A DNA stretch of 64,000 nucleotides from Angiostrongylus vasorum (taxonomy: Eukaryota; Nematoda; Chromadorea; Rhabditida; Metastrongylidae), in NCBI GenBank assembly GCA_018806985.1, contig JADANN010000174.1, positions 1,438,001 through 1,502,000 on the forward strand, read 5' to 3'. A program made the position numbers and the translations under genes. Below are positions 9,549-20,900 of the stretch, in pieces. Position 1 is the stretch's first letter, and every line of letters begins with the position of its first letter. Below the pieces are notes generated by a model. It was not told where the DNA came from. It saw only the letters and a list, made by a program, of their open reading frames with translations, and ran no database searches.

Positions 9549-10564
9549 CTACTTTCCTTTTACCCGATTTTTTTCGATTTTAAGCTTCTTTTTACTCTTG
9601 CCTTTTTTTCCCTTCTCCTTCTTCACCTTCTGAATGGAAAAAAAATATGTTCATGAAGAAATATTTTAAGCAATAAGAAAAACGACTGATCATTGAAGAA
9701 GATGTTTTCTTTACGAAAGTTGTAACTGTTGTTCAATCACATGGCGTTGACATTTAAGAACAAAGAATGCAGTCGACAAACCTTCATCCTGGAAAACAAC
9801 ATGCTTGGCGTAAGGTTGTCTTCTTGCCAAAACACGAATAAATGAGGAAAATTTGGTAAGTAGCGTAAGATGGAATTAAATGAGAACCTTTTTTTCCTGT
9901 GCATTGTATGACTTGGATATAGAAGATAGCGAGTAATATCAGCAACCTCAGCAATAATGTCAGCATTAACGGTTTCCGTATGCTGTAAGGGCTCACTACA
10001 GGCCCTACCTAGAACAATGAGCCTCAACAATGCATTTCTGCACAAAATGATATCTACGTCAACACTTGGATGATATATGATATCCGATATCTGAAATGTC
10101 AGTAATCACATACCAAGGAATCCATTCTCGCTAAGAAGTGACGTAACAGTCGGTTTACTCTTCAACGCCAGCTGAACTGCGGATGAATCGTCCATCACGT
10201 CACTCTTGTGGAGGAATTGTATGGAGCGCCGAAGCCTTAAAAGATGCAAACTTCCTCTAAGAAAGCCATCTACCTAATAGACTGCAAGCCACTTAGTTCA
10301 TATAGCGGTGGTTGGAAGCGAAGAGTGGATGAGAGGAAGAAAACCAAAAGAAAATACGTTGTGGTGCTGCCCGTGCACTTTGCGAACAAAAGATATTCAA
10401 GTATCCAGATTTAACCATTGAATTTCCCTCGTCCATTATCATGTGGGCCAAGTAGACATGAATCTTCACTGAGTAATAGACTTACTAGGAAGTGCAAATG
10501 ATGTAAGCAATTTTTGTCGATCAGCGAAGAGATTTCCAAAGTGTGCCTTTCCTCCGCCCTCCAT
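9549..10564 (-). CDS. Gene C: small basic protein, five exons, not recognised
   Basis: Exons 5' to 3': 10486-10564 (ATG at 10562-10564, donor GTAAGT), 10114-10269 (donor GTATGT), 9947-10053 (donor GTTGCT, weak), 9741-9788 (donor GTGATT), 9549-9629 (acceptor TTCAG, stop TAG 9549-9551). All phases agree (1, 1, 0, 0), giving about 156 residues without frame correction. It starts MEGGGKAHFGNLFADRQ, has a helical, Leu-rich middle, and ends in a Lys-rich tail (KVKKEKGKKGKSKKK) typical of nuclear or RNA-binding proteins; that function is only a guess. Its stop lies about 180 bp upstream of the gene B start on the same strand. The weak donors of exons 3 and 4 are the least certain points; an unspliced reading across 10114-10090 would meet a TGA. 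Confidence 0.42.
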
Positions 10565-10583
10565 ATCCAGTGACAGAAGATAG

Positions 10584-11224
10584 ATGTACCATTTTGACTG
10601 TTCTTCACATCATTGTCCGGCAGGCTGTTTGGTCAATGGGAAAGTACAACTCCTGATCGAATTAGGTGTAGGTGTTGAAAATTTGGAAAACCTGCTTCTA
10701 GCCACACTCAAAGTTAGCGCAGCACACGTGGGAAGGGTAGCTAGCCGCGCTGTTAATTATGCTCTGGTGAGAGTTTATTAGTAAACACAGTTAGTTCTCA
10801 TCAGCTAATATAACTTACTGAAGTACCGAAGAAATAAAAAAGTGCCATCTCGATGTAATTTCATCGGTAAACTTTGAACTAATTTGAAAAAGATTTGATC
10901 ACCAAAGCTTACAAGGACAAGGCAATCTTTGCTCACTAAACAATGATTCTAGTGCATTACGATAGCATTGCAACAAGGAAATCTATCGAAACCTTTATGA
11001 GCCCAAGGGTGCAGCACCTCGGAAATTACGTGGAAGGTACAGAAATCACTCTCCATCTCTCGACGATTCTTTACACCATAATAACGGCGAAGCAAAGTGA
11101 AAGAGTGCTTAGCATTGTCGAACACGTTGTCGAAACAGTGAGGTTAGGTGTATTCCGTATAACACCAGTAAAAGAACTTGTATGCTTAAGCTATGCGCAC
11201 CAAAACCTCAGCCGGAGATCATAA
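10584..11224 (+). other. Two open stretches divergent from gene C, uncertain
   Basis: Plus-strand frames at 10584-10781 (helical VENLENLLLATLKVS, with a possible donor GTGAGA after YAL) and 10943-11224 (HYDSIATRKSIETF...) look mildly coding-like, but no phase-consistent splice joins them and no family is recognised. They could be a small divergent gene or chance. Confidence 0.18.
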
Positions 11225-13089
11225 ATCGGTAGTGCAGCATGTGAATTCAAGTGGTCAGATCCAGCGAATGTAAGATAAATCACATCTTTTCACGGATGAT
11301 GCTCGTCATATTCACTTTCTATTTCTAAGACTAAGAATCTATATTGTTGTGACTAACAATCGTTAGAGACGTCGTGCTATGCAAACACAATCTCTGGCTC
11401 GACCGGCCTCGAGACAACCATCGCTCCGTGTTCGGGAAATTCGCTCCAGACTTGATCTTGGAAAGCTCAAACGATCCATAGTGACGAACTACTGCAAGTG
11501 ATAAAAGATCTATGGACGTATTAGCAAACCTATGTCAAGGTTCCTACTTACCTAAATAGTTGGATTACCTGCCTTCGAAAGTAGCGCGGACAGCAGCACA
11601 ATTTCCACTTGTTTCTCTCACGCAAACGTCGGCCATGGTGGTGGTTTGGTTTAATTCCAGTATGGGGACACTTGCAAGTCTCATATGGCAACCTGTAAAA
11701 CAAAGCGCTTGAGAGTAGAGATGAATGATTTTAGTTGTAAGCACGTCCGTCCATCGCGTAGGTAGTCGTCCCACGGGACGTTTGTACCTACATGGAGTCT
11801 AAACTGCATTTCTTCTCGTCCATACGTTGTCTGTTCTTCTAACTGTATGACCTGTTCATTCATGTTTCGCAATCTACGTGTATTCACCTGCATCACTAAG
11901 ATAGGGTAAGTTTCGAAGATCTCAGCTGAGCATTCCGACTATATGCTGTGAGTGCCGGTTGGATTCTAGAATATTCAGATCATTCAAGCGCTCTGTGAAT
12001 GGGGCACGGAGTTGTTTAAAGTACCAGTCAGCGTCTCTACTGCATAAAAGAGTGCCGCGAGCACTGTTAAGTTGGAAAGCTAATAGCAGAGTTTCTGGCT
12101 CATTATTTGCGCTGCGTCTTCTCTGAAAGGCCCAAATGCGACTGACCCTGCTATCCTTCTTCTACCTAACTCCTCCATGTTGTTTTCCATGTCCATTGAA
12201 GGTTCAAGATACACGAACGAAGTAGCCTATGTAATTTGAGAACTAAACAGATTTGTCTCATTCACACCACTGGATCTTCATAAACTCGGTTTTCATCTTA
12301 TTTATGTGCAGTCCAATTTTTTTCCTCTTTGTTGAACTCATTTAGCGTGGTCTTTTCTTTGCTAATACTTCTTGAAAAAGTGATGATGACCTCTGCGGTC
12401 TTGACAGATTTTGCTATTAATGGGTGTCCTGTCTTCTTGGCAGACCAGCGACTTCATTACCTACTGCAATGCGGCAGTGAACAGCTTTGGTGAGATGGTG
12501 TGGCCTTGTGGTACACCATTTTCCATGAGAACGGTAAGCGATGGATGGAAAAGCTGTATTTTTGTGAGGCAGCCTCGATAACAGTCAGATAGAGTTCAAA
12601 CATAGGGCGGATCCACTCCTTGGACGGCGAGCGCTAGTAGGATTGCATTCGCTTCGAAGCTGCCAAACCCTTTCTCGAGTTAAGAAAAGTTAAGTATAGA
12701 AGTAGGTTGAGTTCTCGACGAAACTCTCTCACCCTGCACACAATTTGAATGTGTCCATGCTGCAAAATCTCTGTCGAAATCCTTCTTACTGAACAGGTTG
12801 TCCCTCATCCAAAGTGTTCTGTACGCCCAATAGGGAAATATTCGTGAACAGCTTGTAGAGCGCACTCAATAAGCATATCAGATGATTGTTACGAAGATCT
12901 CTCTCGGTCACCCTTTCAGCGCGCGATGACTGTGGGCGATTTCTTCCTTTATTCCTTTTTGAAAGTAAGATTCCATTTGGGATGCGAAGAGTACATTTAA
13001 TCTGCGGCGTCCAGCTCGAAGGAAATTCGCAGTGATATCCTCGGCATCTGGAGCTGTGCTTTTTTCCTTCTTCCTACTTCGAATTATCT

Positions 13090-13172
13090 CAATTGTATTA
13101 TTAATTACAGATTATATTATATTATTATATTAATTATAGATGAGATTATTATAATTATAATCTCGATTATAT
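13090..13172. repeat. AT-rich imperfect repeat
   Basis: Runs of ATT/TAT with partial self-complementarity (attataattataatctcgat) directly before the SINE-bearing segment of the LINE. Confidence 0.6.
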
Positions 13173-13274
13173 GTGCAACTCGAACTCCAGGAAGATAAAT
13201 TTTAGGTGTTTTTCTCTAAAAAGGGATTTCAGGATCAAGAAAGGGAATTGCAGGAAGAAAAAATTTGGCGTAGA

Positions 13275-13640
13275 ACTTTACCTACTTGGATGCTTGAATG
13301 CCCCGTCTTCTCCCATTCTCCAGAGATTTTCTGGTTTAGCTTTGTGGGCCCTTGGAGTCCTGAGGACAGCCTGGCCAAAGTCTGTCTCAGGTCTTCACCA
13401 CCACTGGCAGCTGTAGCCCTTGTCGATCAGAGGGAGGTTCGCCACCATGCCACTAGTTTGATACCATGACGGTGGTGGATCCAGGTATTGATTTACTCCT
13501 AGCTGGGCTTCCCTGATGGTAACACCGGACTCCTTCTCGGCTTAGGAGACCCCGGCAACGGGGTGAATCCCCCGCTGTACCTCGTAGCCCGACACCCAGG
13601 ACCAAATCCCAGCCACGATGAGGCGGTAAAGTGTTGAGAG
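13275..13640 (-). mobile_element. SINE family 2 copy inside RTE LINE
   Basis: Minus-strand head (tttaccgcctcatcgtggct) is at about 13625 and the tail near 13280. It splits the LINE, so it inserted after the LINE. Confidence 0.6.
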
Positions 13641-14959
13641 GGCGTAGAACTTTACTGCTATCAATTCCCTATCATGGCGATATGTGGTGACATTCTCGTT
13701 TTCGTTCATAACGGCGGATAGCGGACCATTATAGTCGCAAAAGTACCCGACTGCACTTCTTCGGAGTGGATCGTTTTTGAGTCGCTTCCAATAATTTTTT
13801 TTCTATGACTGATTTAGATCAATCCTACTGCAAAGATCTTCCACTACTAGAATATATTATCAGTTGTGTTAGGTATGTTGCAGTGGGATTGAGCTTCAGC
13901 CTTCTTTTCTTCTCGAGCAATTTCTTGGTAACAATGGAGATGTGGTCTCAACTTTCTGTCTGAAAAGCTGAGATGAGTTGTGCACAAGTTTTAAGTCCTT
14001 CGACGAATGGGCAACGTGTAGTAGTCCTCAGTGGGATATTCATTTATCTACCAGTCATATGAAAAAGGATTTTATTGAGAATGTCCTCGTCACAAACGAC
14101 CTGTTTTACTTTTCTTGGAAGATGATAGGAGTTTTTTCTCAGCTTAAGGCGGAGTCAATTCTTCGCTTGGAGAAGGCTATGATCAGATCCAGTACTGAAT
14201 GCATGCACCACTGAGGCGCTGTCAAATAGGCATCATTTTCTGCTCGCGAGAATCTGTGTGATCAATCTCTGCAAGAACCGTGTCCTTAAGATATCAAAGA
14301 CAAACCGTGGACAAGAGTCTGACAAGATGGTTTCCATTCTTATTTTGCTCTTTTTTTCTGAATCTCCCTCTTCTATGTTTATTTTCGTTGGACGGTCCCT
14401 AATCTGGCGTTGACGTCTTTAACAACGAATTTATTGAATTTCTCGTTGTGGTTTATTATTTCCAACTGGTTATAAAACACGTTCAGTTCTCTCTTTGATC
14501 AACAGTGCGAGTTTATGAGCAACAATTTATGATATCAACTTTCTTTTGATGCGCTTTTTTGGAGGCGAAGAATGGCTAGCCGCTGTGAAAGACTTTCGTT
14601 TGAAGTGATTATCTAATCAGATAGGAAATAGATGATTGCACAGCGAAGCCAACTCGTCTGACACATAGTATTCCGTCACCTAGTTAGTGCATGTCAATCT
14701 TCCTGGCTCAGGTCGCTATCACAAGGAATTTGAAGCCCTTAGCAGCATCAAGAAAAGCAAAGGTACGTAAGTGAAGAGATTCTCCTGGCGTCATTGGTGC
14801 ACAGAAAAAAGCAGGGTCATGATGTATCCTGAGCGTGCTTGTTTTGTCCGGTTCTGATGAAGTCCAGTGCAACCCGAGATTTGATCGCCTCTTGAGGCCC
14901 GAAGTCGTAGGCGAGAGCGCTCAGTGTGTGGGATATTGAGAGTGCAAATTACTTGATTT

Positions 14960-15230
14960 AGCTAATGTGGTTCACTGGAGCCCGGAGGCCATCCTAGCCG
15001 AAACGTTCCTCATCACCACCCAGTCGCCACACTTGTGGATCAAGCGGAGAATTGCCACCATACGACTAGTTTTATTCTAGAACGGAGGTGATTCCTGGTG
15101 CTCTAAACAAGGTTTCTGGATGAAAACGTTGGACTTCTTTTCGGGTAGGGAGGCCCTGAAGGGTGAATAAACCCGACAGCTCGCGTTCCGATACCTAGAA
15201 GCATCACAGCTACAATGAAGTGGTAAGCGA
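14960..15230 (-). mobile_element. Decayed SINE family 2 copy
   Basis: Recognisable blocks (ctgatccacaagtgtggcga, head ccacttcattgtagctgtga) with many substitutions. Confidence 0.4.
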
Positions 15231-16056
15231 TTGCTATATATCAGAATTCCAAAAAGATCTACCGCCTTTCCAAAACATTCCCGAAGAAGAGAAAATTCCT
15301 GAGAAGCGGGCTAATCCAGTCACAAAACCTATGGCCTTCACTGATGATGGAGGCAAGCGAGGCAGATGTGTTAAATAATTGGTCGTCTTCTCGTGTTTGA
15401 CGACAGGTCATACAAAAAAGTTAAAGTAAAGATATGGCCTTAAGAAATGAAGAGTTCGATCAGCAAGTATACTTGTCGTGGGAGTGTCACATCTGGTGTC
15501 GACGGCGGCGTTCTCACTAATCATTTCTTAGCCATAGCTATATCTCACTCAACTCAGCGATACCATTTATTTTATGGAGGTGTTTATTGGAAGACTTCGC
15601 ATTTCTTACGAGTTAATAAAAAATATAGCAAAATTGCATAAAAATTTCCTAAAAGTCGCACTATTTTTGCAATAAAGCCTCCAGTGGCAATTCCCTAGAC
15701 CGACTTTCTATTAAGCTCTGCATTGCTGTCAGTCAAAGCCCTCAGTACATCACTTACCAGACATAAGGAGGGCAACGAAATTGTGTACGAGACTTAGTTC
15801 AAGCAGTGGAGACTCCCCAGAGTATTCCAACTGTTGCCCAACAAATTGTGTGGGTCCGTCAAACTATTATTAACGAAATGGTGATTAAATTTGTTCGCTT
15901 CAGAAGATACCAGTTGTTTCAAATTCCCTAAAGAGCTAAATTTCTATAAGCTCTCTTTTTATTGAACCTTCACAATTATCCAGAACAGTTTATAAAGGAA
16001 CAAGACGAATTTCTTCACTGATGATGCATACGATACTGAACAAATGATCTTTGGAA
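15230..16056. other. No gene or repeat recognised
   Basis: Region 3' of gene A. Short open frames only, with no motif or splice structure that could be supported. Confidence 0.35.
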
Positions 16057-16124
16057 TCATTTGTTTTTATTGAATACGTCGGCGTTCACTGCGGCCAATG
16101 TCTGATAGTTCGGATCATAGGTGC
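16057..16124 (-). CDS. Gene A exon 6, terminal DPNYQTLA unit
   Basis: Acceptor ...ATTTCAG, phase 1, stop TGA at 16057-16059; reads [20 protein letters not shown] and ends NKNK. No indels. A natural stop right after the unit marks this as a genuine last exon. Confidence 0.65.
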
Positions 16125-17924
16125 CTGAAATGGATTTCGAAGATCTCTAGTCAATCCCTAAGATGCGATGCTCTGAGTGATGTACGCAAAGGAGCTAACA
16201 CATGTTTATATCAAGGCGATAACGCCAACTTCTAACCGTTTTGTATCGTCTTTATGTTCTGTCACATCACTAAAGGATCCATCCTGAGAGAAAAAGAATA
16301 TGATAAAAGCATCGCTCTCACTAATTTCATTATGTAATTCTACGCAGCCCGTCTTCACACCTATTATGCAGATCCCAGTACTCCTTGTATTCGATTCGTT
16401 TCCATGCAGCCACCATCCATGAAGGTTCTCAAAGTGGGTTTGGCAGCTGCTTCAAGATTATCGCCTTTTTTATGAATGCCTTTAAATGATGGTCGAGTTA
16501 ATTCTCCCTGGAGTCCTGTGACATCCGTGTTATAGCGTCTTCACTTGGATTGCAGGGAGTTGAATGCTTCAATAAAAGACTGGCTCCAATTTCCAGATCT
16601 CGGGAGGATGAGAAGCTTTCTGAACTCGGGAAGGCCGATTGCTTGGCCTAGAGAATCATCTACTGAATATCTCATGAAATAACAGCCACTTTCAACTAGA
16701 ACAAAGCAACGCTTACGTTTTTTTTCGACAGAACTACTCAACATTTTTTGTGTATGGCAAGCTGAGAATGCAATCATACCGTGGTCATCAATATTTCAGA
16801 ATTTTTAAGCTCATAGAAAGCCATAGCTGAAAGTGATAATTACTCTCGCACTTCAAACAATGAATATGAAAATTTCAAACGAGGGCTGTAGTAAGCGAGC
16901 TGTTTTAAGAATTGCTCCTGGGTTTTTAAAAAAGTCCAGTACACACAGTAATTTGATAGGAATCGGAAAGAACTACATTGTGGTATCACAATGCTATCTT
17001 TATTTGCTGCTTACTATGATTTTCCTCGGCAGGGTATGATGCGAAATACAACCACAATGACGCTGAGACATTTTCAAAACTCCGGACCGCAGGTGTCTGC
17101 GGTGGGGAGCGAACGCGCTGTCACCCTTTCGGGGGGCTAATGCGTTTTCCACCACACCATGCGGTTACATAGTTTTCCCTGTCTCTCAGCTAGTTCTATC
17201 GTTGCGGTACATCAATAACGTCGTCGCGGTGCTGCACTTGGGATGACACCATCGCAATGGTGAACGATAGGGACACCATTGACTGTAAATTACCTTTTAA
17301 GACAATGGAATTGGCAGGTGGTCCACTAAATCGTATTTGGTAGGATGGAAAACATATTACGCAATAACTATTCAATCGAAGAGACGGCTTGTCGGAAAAT
17401 ATCAAGAGAAAAACGGGCAGATCAACATATTTGCAATCTTCACTTAATGACAAAGCGGATAGAAAATACTCTCCTGCTTCACATTTTTTTGACTAAAGTT
17501 AGGCGTCTAGTACCCCACATATTTTTTTTACTTTTTATTTTTTTTCTGTATGACTCGTCTTCACTCCTGCTGTGGAGATCTAAGCACTTCGCATATTTGA
17601 TTCCTCTCCTCGCATCCATTGTTCAAGAAGATCTTCCAACTTCTACGTGTGGCTTCGCTCTCTGCTTGAGGGTTTTCATCTCCTCTTGAATGTCGTAGAA
17701 TGCTGGTCGAACAATTCTTCCTGAAGTCTTGAGATAGCCGGGCTGGAGCGTTTCCAATTGGATTGCAGAGTGTTATTTTTTTTCCAGACAAGTCCGGTAC
17801 AAATTCTTCGACCCCGGAGGAATGACAGTGTTGGTTCTCCCGAAGCGGAAACGAACTAGCACCATGCTCGTGTTGGAGAACATCACTACCACTGTGCTAC
17901 CCGCCCCTCTTAGCCCATACATAT

Positions 17925-17965
<41 letters not shown>

Positions 17966-20900
17966 TGTTGACGTAGAACCTTTTTTCTGGAAAGGCTTAC
18001 TAACACAAAAGGTTTACAACGGTGATTTCGAAGTCCACAAATGGAAACGAAGTTGAAGAGACTTAAAGGCGATAACCCGTAACCCTACGAAGATTACTAA
18101 TGTGTAGACACAGAACGTGCTATGTCGAATTTTGACTTTTTTCCAGGGTAGTGAGACGAGTTTTGGTTGCCGCAATGCTTGTTCCAACTCGATTAAAACC
18201 TGTTTCGTTACTATAGTTGTAATTAGTTATTTCATATCTAGGCATCATTTGTGAAACAAACGGTAGAGCCACACGACCCACCAGCCATCCCACCGGTGCC
18301 TGCTCTAATAGGAGGAGGAGCAGCAGCACCACCCATCTCCTGCTTCTTGTCGAATGTATCTTTTATCCCGGCGAGAGTTTGGTAGTTTGGATCATGGGTT
18401 CCTTAAAAAATGATTATGAGAAAAGAGTTGAGTAGTGAATCTAGAGCAGATTCGCAACGCCATAGATAGATAGATTAATGTCTTCGTAACCTCTAAGATC
18501 TAAGAAAATTTTGTGAGCCAAGTTGGAGTAAATGCCTTGCCGTGGGTTCATAGTTCATAAATAATTTGTTTACACTATTCGTTTGATTTCATTAGCACTG
18601 CATTCCAGCTTTAAGTATCTTAGTATATATAAGAAGAATAGGTACCTTAGCCTCTAAAATGAGATCTTACTGCAGGTCCTAGGAAAAATTAAAAATTCGT
18701 TAGCTAAAATATTCCTCTCTTTCTCTCCATTCCTCATTTTGCGCTGCACATACCTTTTATTGTTCCACATCCGTTTTTTGTATTACCTCAAAATTTTATT
18801 TCTTTTTTATCTATTCCTCTTTTCTCGTATTCACCTAGCTGTCTTCTTCTCACAGTTCTACTTTCGTCACTTTCTGTTTTTGCTTAGAAGAATCTTCCAC
18901 TTCAGAAACTCAATGACAAGGTTACAGGTAGATTTGTCTATGTCGTGCGACTACCCCAGTCTATGTTTGATCCCTCTCAATGTCTTCAAGAGCAGCAGCA
19001 TATGAAGTCTCATACAAACTGGGCGTAATGTCTCGAATGAAGGAGGAAACCCATGTGCGTACATTAAGTCCACAAATGGAGAACCGGTCTTCGTATACTC
19101 TTTTCAGGTTTATGGTCAACATAAGACAAATCCTTCTTTTTAGGGAACATGGGAACTTCTTAGGGGATATAACAGATATGCGAGCTAGTCCTTTCGGTAA
19201 GTGATGTCTCAAATCACCTTACTTATGTTAATGGTCATCGGCATAATTTCTAACTATTTACGCCAAATTTCGATTAGCGAATGCGTAGCGCAGTGATAGT
19301 GATGGTATTCAGAAAGAGCAAGGCTTTGGTTAGACTTTTGTCGTTCTAGACCCACCAAGCTTCCTATCCCACCGAGTCGGGAGTTGGTAACATGCTTGTC
19401 TGGCTTCAGCCAACTCCCTATAACAAGTATGGGAACCCCATAGCACGGCTATGCCAAGCTTCCAGGAAAAACCGACTCAACCGGCATATAATTCGCGCCG
19501 AAGCATTCAATTCGTAACGAAGACAAAAATCCTCTAGTTGCAACCGAATCCAAACGCAAAAAGTTGGAACACTTTCTTGGATGGTAGATAGCAGGAAAAG
19601 AATCGGATGCAAGAAGTGTCGAGATCCATGGTATGTGATTTTGGGCCACTTGGAAAAATAAACCACTGCCTCATTTAATATTACTTTAGATTAGGAAGCT
19701 TACATGAGGTCGGTATTGAAATATTTGTTCCGCTAAAGTTTCGGCATCTTCGTATTCTTCAAAGAAAGCTTAATCCGAGTCGATGGTCCACAGGTGGTCG
19801 TCCTAGCGTTCTGAGTGTTCGTCGTCGCATCACGCTGATAAAGTGCAGACTGTGGCAGGATGCATTGCTGCCAAAGAAGCAGATCATATTCAATGCCGGC
19901 AATACATCAACAACCAGTCTGTGTAGAAGGGCACTGCGAAGTGAGACTCTTCATTCATTCCAGCGGCACTCCAAATTAGTGGATTCGATTAGTTGCGAGT
20001 GCGTGCGAGTGCGTAAGCCCACATCGAGGGAACAACCACTTAACAGCCTGTGGATCATCTACTAACATTAACGCAGCTTTGAAAAACGTCAACGTTGGCT
20101 CAATAAATGTTTTCGTACCAATTTTGTGGCAGCTCAACAATATAGAAAAATATTGACAATTCTTGTTGAGGTTTAACGAATGTCGGTTTCTAAGATACTG
20201 CTTCTTCCTTTTTAAAGCAGGTTGGGTTGATTAAGACTTGATTTTCACTATTCATGAGCTTTCACTAAGCCTCACAGTGTCTGCTCTGTTATTTCATGTT
20301 ATAGCGCAAACGGAGATTAGAGACATGTGCTGTAGAACAGGCTTGCATTTAACTAGGCCTATGTATTGGAATTGTCGAATTTTATTCGGTTTAGGAAGGC
20401 ACTGATAAGGCATGATTAACCACTGTACATCGCAGTTCGACTGCGAGAATTGCTGAAGAAATACCCCTTAGCCACGATGAAATGGAGAGGCAAACAGTGA
20501 ACAGGATATCTTATAAAAGAATAGAAGATAATGCGTTAGACTTGATCAATTCCGGAGGGATGCGCTATGTATTCGACCTAATTCGTATCATTGTAGAGAA
20601 CACTTAATGCATATTTAGTCCATATAATGACTTTCGGTGGCCTACCGATGTATCATTCAGTGCTGCTATCCTCCCAGACAAGTGTTATACCAATTTGTCG
20701 ATTCTGCGATGGATGGCTTGGTAAGCCCAATGGGTGAGATCAAACGAAAGACTACGCCTGTGTTATAGAGCACCTCCAACGAGTGGGCTACGCGCCTTAA
20801 TTGGCAAATAGTTGGCAAATACTTACTTATTTACTTGGATATTTTGATGCTCTGTCGTCACTGGTTGCGTAGACACCAGAAAAATTTCCATTTTTTCGGA

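Larger units (their letters stand above)
11560..14700 (-). pseudogene. Decayed RTE-type LINE, minus strand
   Basis: Reading 5' to 3': an endonuclease region at about 14680-13850 (pieces KVDII, HRRGRF, NKNGNHL, then AEIDH), an RT region at about 12700-12400 (a GxPQGHTISPKLFTAAL piece), and a C-terminus at about 11780-11565 (GRLPTRWTDVLTTKI, then the closing domain). Frames shift many times. A SINE family 2 copy is inserted at 13275-13640. The order matches nematode RTE elements, so the family call is sound although the copy is dead. Confidence 0.6.

Noticed and set aside
9553..9629. Lys-rich exon as part of gene B
   Set aside because: It reads cleanly to its own TAG without correction and lies upstream of gene B's anchor exon, so it fits as gene C's last exon.
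10035..10113. Acceptor TTTTGTGCAG at about 10036 and TTTCAG at about 10091 for gene C exon 3
   Set aside because: The first gives two stops in the required phase; the second would leave a 23-bp intron. The TAG acceptor before 10053 keeps frame.
19727..19770. Possible further hammerhead motif (TTGAAGA ... GAAAC, minus strand)
   Set aside because: Stem II does not pair and stem I is poor; too decayed to list.
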